From Bacillota bacterium (lineage in GTDB: Bacteria > Bacillota > Clostridia > Lachnospirales > Lachnospiraceae): a stretch of 6,005 nucleotides of DNA. The translations under genes were made by a program, and so were the position numbers. Each line of letters starts with the position of its first letter. Position 1 is the first letter of the stretch. The DNA lies in contig JAGFXQ010000223.1 in assembly GCA_017861355.1 (NCBI GenBank), positions 1-6,005 on the forward strand, written 5' to 3'. Of the stretch, positions 1-6,005 are shown one piece after another. Under the pieces are notes generated by a model. That model did not search any database. It was given only the letters and a program-made list of their open reading frames with translations, and was not told the origin of the DNA.

Positions 1-80
1 AAGGTAGTCTCCATTGTAATCTCGTCCTCGTCTACATTTAATACTTCGCTGATAATTTTCTGTAATTTCTCAAATTCCAT
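1..80 (-). CDS. acpP: Acyl carrier protein, N-terminal part (cut by window edge)
   Basis: Only the first 26 codons are visible; the gene runs off the left edge. The ATG at 80-78 opens a frame reading MEFEKLQKIISEVLNVDEDE and then ITMETT, which is the typical helix-1 start of a clostridial acyl carrier protein. ACP carries growing fatty acyl chains on a phosphopantetheine arm in the cytoplasm. The serine that carries the arm (DSL motif, near residue 36 in the family) lies outside the window, so it cannot be checked. A ribosome binding site, AGGGTG at 88-93, sits 7 nt before the ATG. The gene begins 24 nt after the plsX stop, and plsX followed by acpP is a common Firmicute order, which strongly supports the call despite the short length. 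No terminator or promoter is visible in the 24-nt gap, so it is probably co-transcribed with plsX. Confidence 0.88.
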   Translation of the reverse strand, partial: MEFEKLQKIISEVLNVDEDEITMETT

Positions 81-104
81 AATAGTTCACCCTTCTTTTA
101 TGAT

Positions 105-1115
105 TTATTCGTTTTGGTTAAGATTATTTCTGATCTTCTCATTAATATTTTGTTCGGTAAAGGTTACGCATTGAAGAATTGAATTATGTACTTCATTGCT
201 TTTTGCATTACCGTGTGTTTTCACAACCAGACCGTTCAAGCCAAGTAACGGTGCACCACCGTACTTTGATGCATCAAATGCTTTGAAGGTTTCCTTCAGT
301 GCCGGTTTCACTAACAAAGCACCTATTTTACTCTTCGTAGTACTCATAAGACCTGTCTTGACTTTCTTAATCAGAGCCGTACCTAAACCTTCATACAGTT
401 TAAGAATAACATTTCCTACAAAGGCCTCACATACGATAACATCCGCAGCACCGTTCGGTATCTCACGAGATTCGATACTACCAATAAAGTTAATATCGTT
501 ACAGTTCTTTAATAGTGGGAAGGTCTCTTTTACTAAAAGATTACCCTTTTCCTCTTCTGCACCAATGTTCACGATTGCAACTCTGGGGTTCTTGATACCA
601 AGAATATTCTCCATGTAGATGGAACCCATTTTCGCAAATTGGACCAAATGGGATGATCTGGCATCAACATTTGCACCGCAATCAATCAATAAAGATACTC
701 CGTTCATAGTAGGAATGAGTGGTGCCAACGGTGGACGTTCCACACCGTTGATACGGCCAACAATCAACTGACCGCCTGCCAGAACTGCTCCGGTACTTCC
801 GGCAGATACAAAAGCATCTGCTTCCTTGTTCTTGACCATGTTCAGCGCAACTACAATGGAGGAGTTCTTCTTACGACGAATTGCCAAGACCGGTGCTTCG
901 CAATTAGTTATAATCTCCGGAGCATGTACGATCTGAAGACGCTCCTTATCATAATCATACTCACTAAGTCCTTTGCGAATGACATCTTCGTCGCCGGTTA
1001 ATATAACTTTGATATCTTTTCTTTCCTGAACAGCAAGCACTGCTCCTTTTATAATCTCTCCGGGAGCGTTATCTCCACCCATTGCATCGACTACAACCGT
1101 AATCAATTTTTGCAT
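105..1115 (-). CDS. plsX: Phosphate acyltransferase PlsX
   Basis: PlsX converts acyl-ACP plus phosphate to acyl-phosphate, the acyl donor used by PlsY for the first step of phospholipid synthesis; it is a peripheral membrane enzyme. The 336-residue product is of normal length (B. subtilis PlsX is about 333). Family motifs are all present: VDAMGGDNAP at residues 9-18, RRKKNSS at 80-86, SAGSTGA at 104-110, DCGANVDA at 145-152, NIGAEEEKGN at 183-192 and KYGGAPLLG at 284-292. I chose the ATG at 1115 rather than the in-frame ATG at 1127. The later one has GGAGG 4 nt upstream (1120-1124) and gives the usual short lead-in to VDAMGGD, while the earlier one has no ribosome binding site and its codons 2-3 are themselves the GGAGGA. 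The stop is TAA. The gene is followed by acpP and probably driven by the promoter at 1307-1335. Confidence 0.97.
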   Translation of the reverse strand: MQKLITVVVDAMGGDNAPGEIIKGAVLAVQERKDIKVILTGDEDVIRKGLSEYDYDKERLQIVHAPEIITNCEAPVLAIRRKKNSSIVVALNMVKNKEADAFVSAGSTGAVLAGGQLIVGRINGVERPPLAPLIPTMNGVSLLIDCGANVDARSSHLVQFAKMGSIYMENILGIKNPRVAIVNIGAEEEKGNLLVKETFPLLKNCNDINFIGSIESREIPNGAADVIVCEAFVGNVILKLYEGLGTALIKKVKTGLMSTTKSKIGALLVKPALKETFKAFDASKYGGAPLLGLNGLVVKTHGNAKSNEVHNSILQCVTFTEQNINEKIRNNLNQNE

Positions 1116-1118
1116 TGT

Positions 1119-1125
1119 TCCTCCC
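1119..1125 (-). promoter_or_regulatory. Ribosome binding site that decides the plsX start
   Basis: The minus strand reads GGGAGGA here, followed by ACA and ATG (1115). The 4-nt gap from GGAGG to the ATG is short but workable. It points to initiation at 1115, because the upstream ATG at 1127 overlaps this element and has only AT-rich sequence before it. Confidence 0.7.
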
Positions 1126-1191
1126 ATTCATCATTATAAAGAATGTAAAACATATCATAGCTTTCGCACGAACATTATCTTACTGTGCCTA

Positions 1192-1280
1192 TGTATGACA
1201 CTTCCATACAAAATATTCTCTATAATGTGCTGTTAGTCTTATCATCTTACCATACGTAGTGTTTCCTAAGTATTGGTAAG
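1192..1280 (-). promoter_or_regulatory. Inverted repeats in the plsX 5' leader
   Basis: Two dyads lie between the candidate plsX promoter and the plsX start. The larger spans 1246-1280: CTTACC pairs with GGTAAG, and past one bulged A, ATAC pairs with GTAT, giving 10 base pairs around a 14-nt loop. The smaller spans 1192-1210, with perfect TGTATG/CATACA arms around a 7-nt loop. Neither is followed by a T-run, so they do not look like terminators. They could be leader RNA structures or protein operators. I do not recognise a FapR-type or other known lipid-regulator site in them. Function is unknown and chance is possible in AT-rich DNA. Confidence 0.3.
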
Positions 1281-1306
1281 CTAATCTATAAAACAATATA
1301 CTCGAT

Positions 1307-1335
1307 ATTATACTAAAAATCAACCACATTTTAAA
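1307..1335 (-). promoter_or_regulatory. Candidate sigma-A promoter for plsX-acpP
   Basis: On the minus strand, TTTAAA (1335-1330, 4 of 6 matches to TTGACA) is followed after exactly 17 nt by a perfect TATAAT (1312-1307). Transcription would begin near 1300, leaving a leader of about 185 nt before plsX. The position fits well, just downstream of the cheR terminator and upstream of plsX. AT-rich DNA produces such matches by chance, so this is a prediction from sequence only. Confidence 0.55.
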
Positions 1336-1386
1336 TAAATATCCTTATTCCTATAGGCAAATTGATCAGATCTAAAAATATAACAA

Positions 1387-1410
1387 AACCCCCACTGATC
1401 CGCGGGGGTT
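1387..1410 (-). terminator. Intrinsic terminator of cheR
   Basis: AACCCCC (1387-1393) and GGGGGTT (1404-1410) form a 7-bp stem with five G-C pairs and a 10-nt loop. On the minus strand the stem is followed by a T-rich run (TTGTTATATTTTT), as expected for rho-independent termination. It starts 41 nt beyond the cheR stop and separates cheR from the plsX promoter. The plus-strand side lacks a comparable T-run, so it acts mainly on minus-strand transcripts. Confidence 0.85.
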
Positions 1411-1451
1411 AGATTGTTTTATACGTTATATTTATATCGTTTATTTTTTGA

Positions 1452-2231
1452 TTACGCTTTCTTGTAGAAGAACGATTTGTAATTATTAAAGCCAATCTGT
1501 TGCGCTTGAATAATTTGTTCTGTACTACCAACAAATAAGAGCCCGTCTTTCTTTAATGCCTTATGAAAATCCGAATAGATTTTGTTTTTCGCTTCATCTG
1601 TAAAATAGATCAAAACATTACGACAAACAATCAAATCACAGTTCGCAGGATACTGCTCACGTAATAAATCATGTTGCTTAAATTCTACGCAGGCTTTAAT
1701 CTGATCGGAAATCTGATAGGTCCGATCATTAATCATCACAAAATACTTATTAATGAATTCCTCCGGTAATGCCTTCAAGCTTTTGACATGGTACAATCCC
1801 ATTTGTGCCTTCGCCATAACTGTCTTATCGATATCGGTCGCCACTACTTTAATCTTGTTCAATGGTAGAAATCTGGATAACAGCATTACCAACGAATACG
1901 GTTCGTCGCCTGTGGAACAGGCAGCACTCCATATCTTCAGATCTTTACCAAAATGCTCGATTAGATAAGGAATTACTTCCTTCTCAAGTAAAGCCCATTG
2001 TTCCGGATTACGATAAAACTCAGAAACATTAATCGTTATGTAATTAATAAATTCGTCAAAAGCTATCTTATCTGATTTTATTCTAGTCACATAATCAGCG
2101 AAGGAGGCAATTCCATGCTTTGTAATTAAAGCTTCAATACGCCGTCTCATCTGGCGCTCTTTATAGGAATTCAAATCAATCTTTGTCATTTCATAAATGG
2201 ATTGTTTAAAATTTTCATAACTACCCAGCAA
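1452..2231 (-). CDS. cheR: CheR-type chemoreceptor glutamate methyltransferase
   Basis: The 259-residue protein has the standard CheR layout. An N-terminal helical domain (about 8-75) contains the basic stretch YKERQMRRRIEALI and ends in TINVSEFYRNP (66-76). A Rossmann methyltransferase domain follows, with SAM motif I as SAACSTGDEPYS (102-113; Asp where Glu is more common), the acidic strand end ATDID (131-135), and CDLIVCRNVLIYF (198-210). CheR uses S-adenosylmethionine to methylate receptor glutamates for chemotaxis adaptation in the cytoplasm. There is no membrane segment, TPR or response-regulator extension. The start is TTG with AAAGGAG upstream at a 7-nt gap; no ATG is better placed. 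The gene stands alone between unrelated housekeeping genes and has its own terminator, so its receptors and other Che proteins must be encoded elsewhere. A promoter is not clear: a -10-like TACAAT lies upstream near 2263-2268 without a good -35 element. Confidence 0.94.
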   Translation of the reverse strand: MLGSYENFKQSIYEMTKIDLNSYKERQMRRRIEALITKHGIASFADYVTRIKSDKIAFDEFINYITINVSEFYRNPEQWALLEKEVIPYLIEHFGKDLKIWSAACSTGDEPYSLVMLLSRFLPLNKIKVVATDIDKTVMAKAQMGLYHVKSLKALPEEFINKYFVMINDRTYQISDQIKACVEFKQHDLLREQYPANCDLIVCRNVLIYFTDEAKNKIYSDFHKALKKDGLLFVGSTEQIIQAQQIGFNNYKSFFYKKA

Positions 2232-2279
2232 GACAAATCTCCTTTATCTATTTGACGTATTGTATAACTATGTATTACG

Positions 2280-2311
2280 ACAAGATGAAACGATAACTCG
2301 TTTCATCTTGT
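2280..2311 (-). terminator. Perfect inverted repeat after the ispH-S1 gene, possible terminator
   Basis: CAAGATGAAACGA (2281-2293) and TCGTTTCATCTTG (2298-2310) are exact reverse complements around a 4-nt loop, and one further A-T pair extends the stem to 14 bp. It lies 30 nt beyond the ispH-S1 stop and about 50 nt before the cheR start. A terminator for the upstream operon is the simplest reading. The stem is not G-C rich and lacks a T-run on the minus strand (it is followed by TCGTAATAC), so read-through, an RNA-stabilising 3' end or an operator for cheR are alternatives. No other gene or strong promoter is visible in this intergenic stretch. Confidence 0.5.
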
Positions 2312-2341
2312 TTGAAAATCATATTAATAAAGAGTTTAATC

Positions 2342-4303
2342 TTATTCTTCTGTAGCTTCCTGAACCTCTTCTGCTTCCTTCTCAGGAGCTTCCAAAGCTT
2401 TTACGCTTAAGCTGATCTTCTTGTCTTCTTTGTTGAATTCAACAACCTTAGCTGTGATCTCCTGACCGATCTTTAATGCATCGGAGGGTTTCTCAACATG
2501 CTCTTTGGAGATCTGAGAAACATGTAATAAAGCATCGATACCGGGTTCTAACTCAACGAATGCACCGAAATCAGTCATTCTTGCTACAGTACCTTCCACT
2601 ACATTACCTACAGCATATTTGTTCTCTGCATTAATCCAAGGATTAGCGCCTTCAAACTTTAAGGAAAGAGCAATCTTCTCACCCTGAATATCCTTAACAA
2701 ATGCTTTAACAGTATTACCAACCTGATATACCTTCTTCGGGTTCTCAACACGGCCCCAGCTCATCTCAGAGATATGAAGAAGACCGTCTGCACCGCCAAG
2801 ATCGATGAATGCACCGAAATCAGTAATGTTCTTAACAGTTCCTTCTACCGTATCGCCAACTTTGATCTTGCTGAATAAATCTTTCTTCAGTGTCTCTTTC
2901 TTGGCAACGATTAATTGCTTACGATCACCGATGATTCTTCTCTTCTTCGGATTGAATTCAGTGATAACGAAATCGATCTTCTCACCAGCATACTTTGCAA
3001 GATCCTTCTCATAAGAGTCGGAAATCAAGCTTGCAGGAATGAATACTCTTGCTTCGTCAATAATAACGCTTAAACCACCGTTTAATACAGCAGCTACCTT
3101 AGCGGATAATACTTCGTGATTCTCAAATGCTTCTTCTAATTTCTTATTACCCTTTTCAGCAGCAAGTCTCTTGTAGGTTAAGGCAACTTGTCCTTCACCG
3201 TCATTTACCTTAAGAATCTTAGCTGACATAACTTCACCGACACTTACAACGGTTCTTAAATCCAAGTTAGGGGTGTTGGTATATTCACTTCTTGTAATGA
3301 TACCTTCCGACTTGTAGCCTATATTTAAGATGATTTCGTCATCTTTTACACCCAAGACAATTCCTTCTACAACATCACCGTTGCTTATTTTAACTACTTT
3401 CTCTTCTTCCAATAATTGTTCAAAACTTTTCTCAGACATAGCGGTATGAACCTCCTTGATAATATTGTTTGGGGTCGATGCCCCTGCTGTAATACCTACG
3501 TTTCGATAAGATTTAAACAAATTTAAATCCAGGTCATCAAGTTTCTGTATATAGTAAGTATTTTCACATTCTTTTTTGCAAATTTCATAAAGCTTTCTCG
3601 TATTCGAGCTTTGCTTTCCACCAATCACAATCATAGCATCTGATTGCTTTGCTAATTGATAGCTTTCTGTCTGCCGTTCTTCTGTGGCATTACAAATCGT
3701 ATTTAAAACAAATATATCATAACCCTTTTTTGATATAATTTCAACTAAATCTTGAAATTTCTTGTAATTAAATGTCGTTTGCGCTACGATGCATATCGGA
3801 ATATCCTTAGCAACACAAAAGCTCTCTGCCTCTTCTTCACTCTCAATTACCGTGTAACTGGAGGAATCAGTTAAGCCGAACCGGGCAATGCACCATCCGA
3901 TAATTCCTTCTACCTCAGGATGAGTACGGTTGCCAACGATGATAATATGTTTTCCTTCTTCACTCTTTTCCCGAACAACCTTATGTATTTTCTTGACATA
4001 AGGACAGGTGGCATCGATTAATTTATGACCATGAGCCGAAAGCTCTTTTTGTAAAGCTTCCGAAACTCCATGAGAACGTATGATTATTGTTCCCACTGGT
4101 AAGGTTTTTAATTCCTCGGGAGAAAGAATGACTTTGACACCTTTCGCACTTAAATCAGCTACGACCTCTTCATTATGAATGATTGGTCCGTAGGTATAAA
4201 CGGTTTCTCCATTTTGAAGCGCTTGATATACTAAATCAACGGCTCTTTTTACTCCAAAACAAAAACCGGCGCTTTTTGCAATTGAAATACTCAAACTGTT
4301 CAA
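2342..4303 (-). CDS. ispH: IspH (HMBPP reductase) fused to ribosomal protein S1-like domains
   Basis: One uninterrupted frame of 653 residues joins two proteins. Residues 1-285 are IspH/LytB, the [4Fe-4S] enzyme that reduces HMBPP to IPP and DMAPP in the MEP pathway. The three cluster cysteines are visible (C15 in AGFCFGVKRAV, C100 in DATCPYVKKIHK, C204 in TICNATEERQ), as are H43, H78, H128, E130 of HPEVEG, the AQTT threonines (176-177), SSN (232-234) and S276 of GAST. Residues 305-635 hold four S1 RNA-binding domains, about 305-378, 397-465, 481-549 and 565-635. The last two are the most canonical (TDFGAF, DGLLHISE/DALLHVSQ). An acidic tail ends the protein. Such fusions are known in Clostridia. 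The S1 half presumably helps bind mRNA to ribosomes. The start is TTG, and a second in-frame TTG nine bases on (4294) is also possible. Spacing to cmk is 26 nt, suggesting one operon. Confidence 0.95.
   Translation of the reverse strand: MNSLSISIAKSAGFCFGVKRAVDLVYQALQNGETVYTYGPIIHNEEVVADLSAKGVKVILSPEELKTLPVGTIIIRSHGVSEALQKELSAHGHKLIDATCPYVKKIHKVVREKSEEGKHIIIVGNRTHPEVEGIIGWCIARFGLTDSSSYTVIESEEEAESFCVAKDIPICIVAQTTFNYKKFQDLVEIISKKGYDIFVLNTICNATEERQTESYQLAKQSDAMIVIGGKQSSNTRKLYEICKKECENTYYIQKLDDLDLNLFKSYRNVGITAGASTPNNIIKEVHTAMSEKSFEQLLEEEKVVKISNGDVVEGIVLGVKDDEIILNIGYKSEGIITRSEYTNTPNLDLRTVVSVGEVMSAKILKVNDGEGQVALTYKRLAAEKGNKKLEEAFENHEVLSAKVAAVLNGGLSVIIDEARVFIPASLISDSYEKDLAKYAGEKIDFVITEFNPKKRRIIGDRKQLIVAKKETLKKDLFSKIKVGDTVEGTVKNITDFGAFIDLGGADGLLHISEMSWGRVENPKKVYQVGNTVKAFVKDIQGEKIALSLKFEGANPWINAENKYAVGNVVEGTVARMTDFGAFVELEPGIDALLHVSQISKEHVEKPSDALKIGQEITAKVVEFNKEDKKISLSVKALEAPEKEAEEVQEATEE
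3437..3457 (-). promoter_or_regulatory. Possible internal translation start for a separate S1 protein
   Basis: Inside the ispH-S1 gene the minus strand carries a perfect AAGGAGG (3457-3451), an 11-nt gap and an in-frame ATG (3439-3437). The ATG is residue 289 of the fusion, in the linker between IspH and the first S1 domain. Starting there would give a 365-residue protein beginning MSEKSFEQLLEEE, resembling the start of stand-alone S1 proteins. The AAGGAGG is also the codons for Lys-Glu-Val in the IspH C-terminus, so it may be coincidental, and 11 nt is longer than the usual optimum. Confidence 0.45.
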
Positions 4304-4316
4304 CCCTCTTTCCTTT
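4292..4316 (-). promoter_or_regulatory. ispH start region with two competing TTG codons
   Basis: The minus strand has AAAGGA (4316-4311), then AAGAGGG (4310-4304), then TTG (4303-4301) and a second in-frame TTG (4294-4292). AAAGGA is 7 nt before the first TTG; GAGGG touches the first TTG but lies 9 nt before the second. The second start would put the first cluster cysteine at residue 12, as in E. coli IspH. Both are plausible, and no ATG is available. Confidence 0.55.
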
Positions 4317-4329
4317 TACCAGAAAGCTG

Positions 4330-5004
4330 CTACTTTGATGCTTTTTCATCATAGAGCTCTAATATCCGGTCAACAACCCCATCAATTGTGAGGTCCGAAG
4401 AATCAAGATAAACAGCATCATCTGCCTGGCAGAGCGGAGCGAATTCTCTGGTCATATCTCTGTGATCGCGATCAATAATATCCTGCTCAATAGCCTCGAT
4501 ATCCGCAGCCACACCTTTTTCCTTCAACTCATTCCATCTTCTTCTGGCACGCTCTGAAGAACTTGCGGTCAGATATATCTTTAAATCAGCATTCGGGAGC
4601 ACATAGGTACCGATGTCCCTTCCATCCATGACAACACTTTCCTTCTTCGCCAAATTTTGCTGTAATTCCACCAATTTAAGACGAACGGTCCTATTCACGG
4701 ATGAGGCGCTTGCCATATTACCGACTTCTTCCGTACGGATTAAGCCGTTGACATTTTCACCATTCAGGATTACGAATTGTTCGCCATCCTTATATTCAAT
4801 GGTAATGTCTACATCTTTACAGGCTGCCTCAATTCGTGCACTGTCTGATGCTTCAATGTTGTTACGTAAAAAATACAATGCCATAGCGCGATACATTGCT
4901 CCGGTATCGACATAGATAAAGCCCAGCTGTTTTGCTAATCGCTTTGCTATGGTACTTTTACCGGCTCCGGCCGGCCCATCAATTGCAAGATTGAAATTCT
5001 TCAT
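4330..5004 (-). CDS. cmk: Cytidylate kinase
   Basis: This 224-residue cytoplasmic enzyme phosphorylates CMP and dCMP with ATP, feeding RNA, DNA and phospholipid precursor (CDP) synthesis. Length is normal for the family. The ATP-binding P-loop is DGPAGAGKST at residues 9-18. VDTGAMYRA (32-40) and MDGRDIGTYVLP (126-137) belong to the CMP site. The arginine-rich lid is SERARRRW (150-157), followed by the conserved DRDHRDMTREFAPL and ADDAVYLD near the C-terminus. The start is ATG, with an excellent GGAGGTG (5018-5012) at a 7-nt gap; the stop is TAG. It lies 38 nt after the flavoprotein gene and 26 nt before ispH, with no terminator in either gap. cmk next to the S1 protein gene is a widely conserved bacterial neighbourhood, and here IspH is included through the fusion. 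Confidence 0.97.
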   Translation of the reverse strand: MKNFNLAIDGPAGAGKSTIAKRLAKQLGFIYVDTGAMYRAMALYFLRNNIEASDSARIEAACKDVDITIEYKDGEQFVILNGENVNGLIRTEEVGNMASASSVNRTVRLKLVELQQNLAKKESVVMDGRDIGTYVLPNADLKIYLTASSSERARRRWNELKEKGVAADIEAIEQDIIDRDHRDMTREFAPLCQADDAVYLDSSDLTIDGVVDRILELYDEKASK

Positions 5005-5042
5005 AACAATCCACCTCCGAGTTTCTTTATGTGAAATGTAAA

Positions 5043-6005
5043 TTATACGGAAATTCCAGCAAGATAAGCAGTTGACCAGGCTATCTGAAGATTATAGCCT
5101 CCGGTCAAAGCATCCAGATCAAGAACCTCGCCCGCAAAATATACACTTTTCACCAGTTTAGATTCCATCGTGGAAGGATTAATCTCCTTCACATTGATTC
5201 CACCTTTAGTAATGACCGCCTGATTATAATCACTGAGCTTGGTAATATGAAGCGGAAAGTGCTTCAAAAGGTTAATTAACGCCAGACGTTCTTCCTTTGT
5301 AATGGAATTTACTTTCTTTTCCGAATCGATAGGGCTTAGACGAATAATAACATCTATTAGTTTATTTGGCAATAGGTGGTCCAAGGAATTCTTAAATTGT
5401 TTATTTTTAAATTCCTCAAAATCCCGTAGAATTCGTGCATCCAGCATTTCTTCGGTAAGCGCCGGCTTTAAGTCAATTTCCAGTTTGATCGGCTCCTTTT
5501 CGTTAAGAAATGGAATAATATAACTGCTGGCACTTAGTATAACAGGGCCACTTACTCCAAAATGAGTAAATAACAACTCTCCAAAGTCACGATAGATCTG
5601 TTTCACGCCACTGGTTACGGTAATCTCAATGTTTTTCAGGGATAAGCCCATCAAATCCTTAACAAAGGCTTCCTTGGTATGAAGTGGAACCAGGGAGGGA
5701 TAAAGGGGTGTGATGGTATGACCCAGAGAACGGGCAAAGGTATAACCGTCACCGGTAGAACCGGTTACCGGATACGATAAGCCACCGGTTGCGATGATTA
5801 CGGCATCACCCAGGAAGGTTTCATTGGAGGACTTTAAAGTCAGTCCAAAGAAACTACCGTCCTTTGTTATTATTTTACTCACTTCACTCTTATATCGTAT
5901 CATAACAGACAGACGTTCTAATTCTTTACGAAGTACGGTGATAACATCCGAAGATCGGTCCGACTCCGGAAATACTCGATTACCGCGTTCTACCTTAATG
6001 GGTAA
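5043..6005 (-). CDS. NAD(P)/FAD-dependent oxidoreductase, HI0933/BaiN family (5' end outside window)
   Basis: The 320 visible residues are open to the window edge, so the gene starts outside. The ATG at 5903 is internal: the 34 codons before it continue the family sequence, including VERGNRVFPESDRSSDV. Other recognisable parts are IATGGLSYPVTGSTGDGYTFARSLGH (from visible residue 70) and the C-terminal flavin-contacting stretch AGEVLDLDALTGGYNLQIAWS (from 291). The N-terminal GxGxxG dinucleotide site should lie in the missing part, roughly 90 residues by family length. Members bind FAD; one, BaiN of Clostridium scindens, has been reported as a bile-acid pathway reductase, but most have no known substrate, and this one is probably a conserved housekeeping flavoprotein. 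I give no gene symbol for that reason. The stop is TAA, 38 nt before cmk, with which it is probably co-transcribed. Confidence 0.92.
   Translation of the reverse strand, partial: LPIKVERGNRVFPESDRSSDVITVLRKELERLSVMIRYKSEVSKIITKDGSFFGLTLKSSNETFLGDAVIIATGGLSYPVTGSTGDGYTFARSLGHTITPLYPSLVPLHTKEAFVKDLMGLSLKNIEITVTSGVKQIYRDFGELLFTHFGVSGPVILSASSYIIPFLNEKEPIKLEIDLKPALTEEMLDARILRDFEEFKNKQFKNSLDHLLPNKLIDVIIRLSPIDSEKKVNSITKEERLALINLLKHFPLHITKLSDYNQAVITKGGINVKEINPSTMESKLVKSVYFAGEVLDLDALTGGYNLQIAWSTAYLAGISV

Noticed and set aside
196..618. Plus-strand open frames opposite plsX, and likewise inside cheR, ispH-S1, cmk and the flavoprotein gene
   Set aside because: They lie wholly within strongly supported minus-strand genes, lack ribosome binding sites and resemble no known protein.
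1116..1127. Upstream ATG at 1127 as the plsX start (340 residues)
   Set aside because: It has no ribosome binding site and overlaps the GGAGG that serves the ATG at 1115.
1191..1259. Very small frames in the plsX leader: 22 codons on the plus strand from 1191, and about 18 codons on the minus strand between 1244 and 1188
   Set aside because: Neither has a convincing ribosome binding site or a recognisable product; they are expected by chance.
1387..1410. The same hairpin as a terminator for plus-strand transcription
   Set aside because: The plus-strand side is followed by AGATTGTTTTAT, not a clean T-run, and there is no plus-strand gene to terminate.
2461..2860. Similar repeated sequence in the 3' half of the fusion gene
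   Set aside because: It reflects the third and fourth S1 domains sharing ancestry, not a separate DNA repeat or mobile element.
5901..5903. ATG at 5903 as the start of the flavoprotein gene
   Set aside because: The frame stays open to 6005 and the 34 upstream codons match the family, so the ATG is internal.

Overview
The window looks like chromosomal DNA from an anaerobic, AT-rich Firmicute of class Clostridia, most likely Lachnospiraceae or a close relative. The basis is the gene order flavoprotein / cmk / ispH-S1 fusion, the fusion of IspH to an S1-type RNA-binding protein (known from Clostridia), the clostridial-type acyl carrier protein N-terminus, strong GGAGG ribosome binding sites and frequent TTG starts. 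All genes lie on the minus strand, so transcription runs from high to low coordinates.

From right to left there are three transcription blocks. The first (6005 to 2342) holds the 3' part of an HI0933/BaiN-type flavoprotein gene cut by the window edge, then cmk (cytidylate kinase), then a 653-codon gene joining IspH (last step of the MEP isoprenoid pathway) to four S1 domains. The gaps are 38 and 26 nt, so this is probably one operon. It ends near a perfect inverted repeat at 2280-2311. The second (2231 to 1452) is a lone cheR chemotaxis methyltransferase gene followed by a clear intrinsic terminator at 1387-1410. The third (1115 to 1) is plsX followed 24 nt later by the start of acpP, the opening of a fatty acid/phospholipid operon. 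It has a good candidate sigma-A promoter at 1307-1335 and a leader of about 185 nt with two inverted repeats.

The 336 bases between plsX and cheR contain no convincing gene. They hold the cheR terminator, the plsX promoter and the leader. The rpmF (ribosomal protein L32) gene that often precedes plsX is not there.

Most of the window is housekeeping. I see no mobile element, phage gene, CRISPR array, tRNA or rRNA, and no evidence of an undescribed multi-gene system. The most interesting signal is inside the ispH-S1 gene: a perfect AAGGAGG sits 11 nt before an in-frame ATG at the exact junction of the two halves. The gene may therefore yield both the fusion and a separate 365-residue S1 protein.
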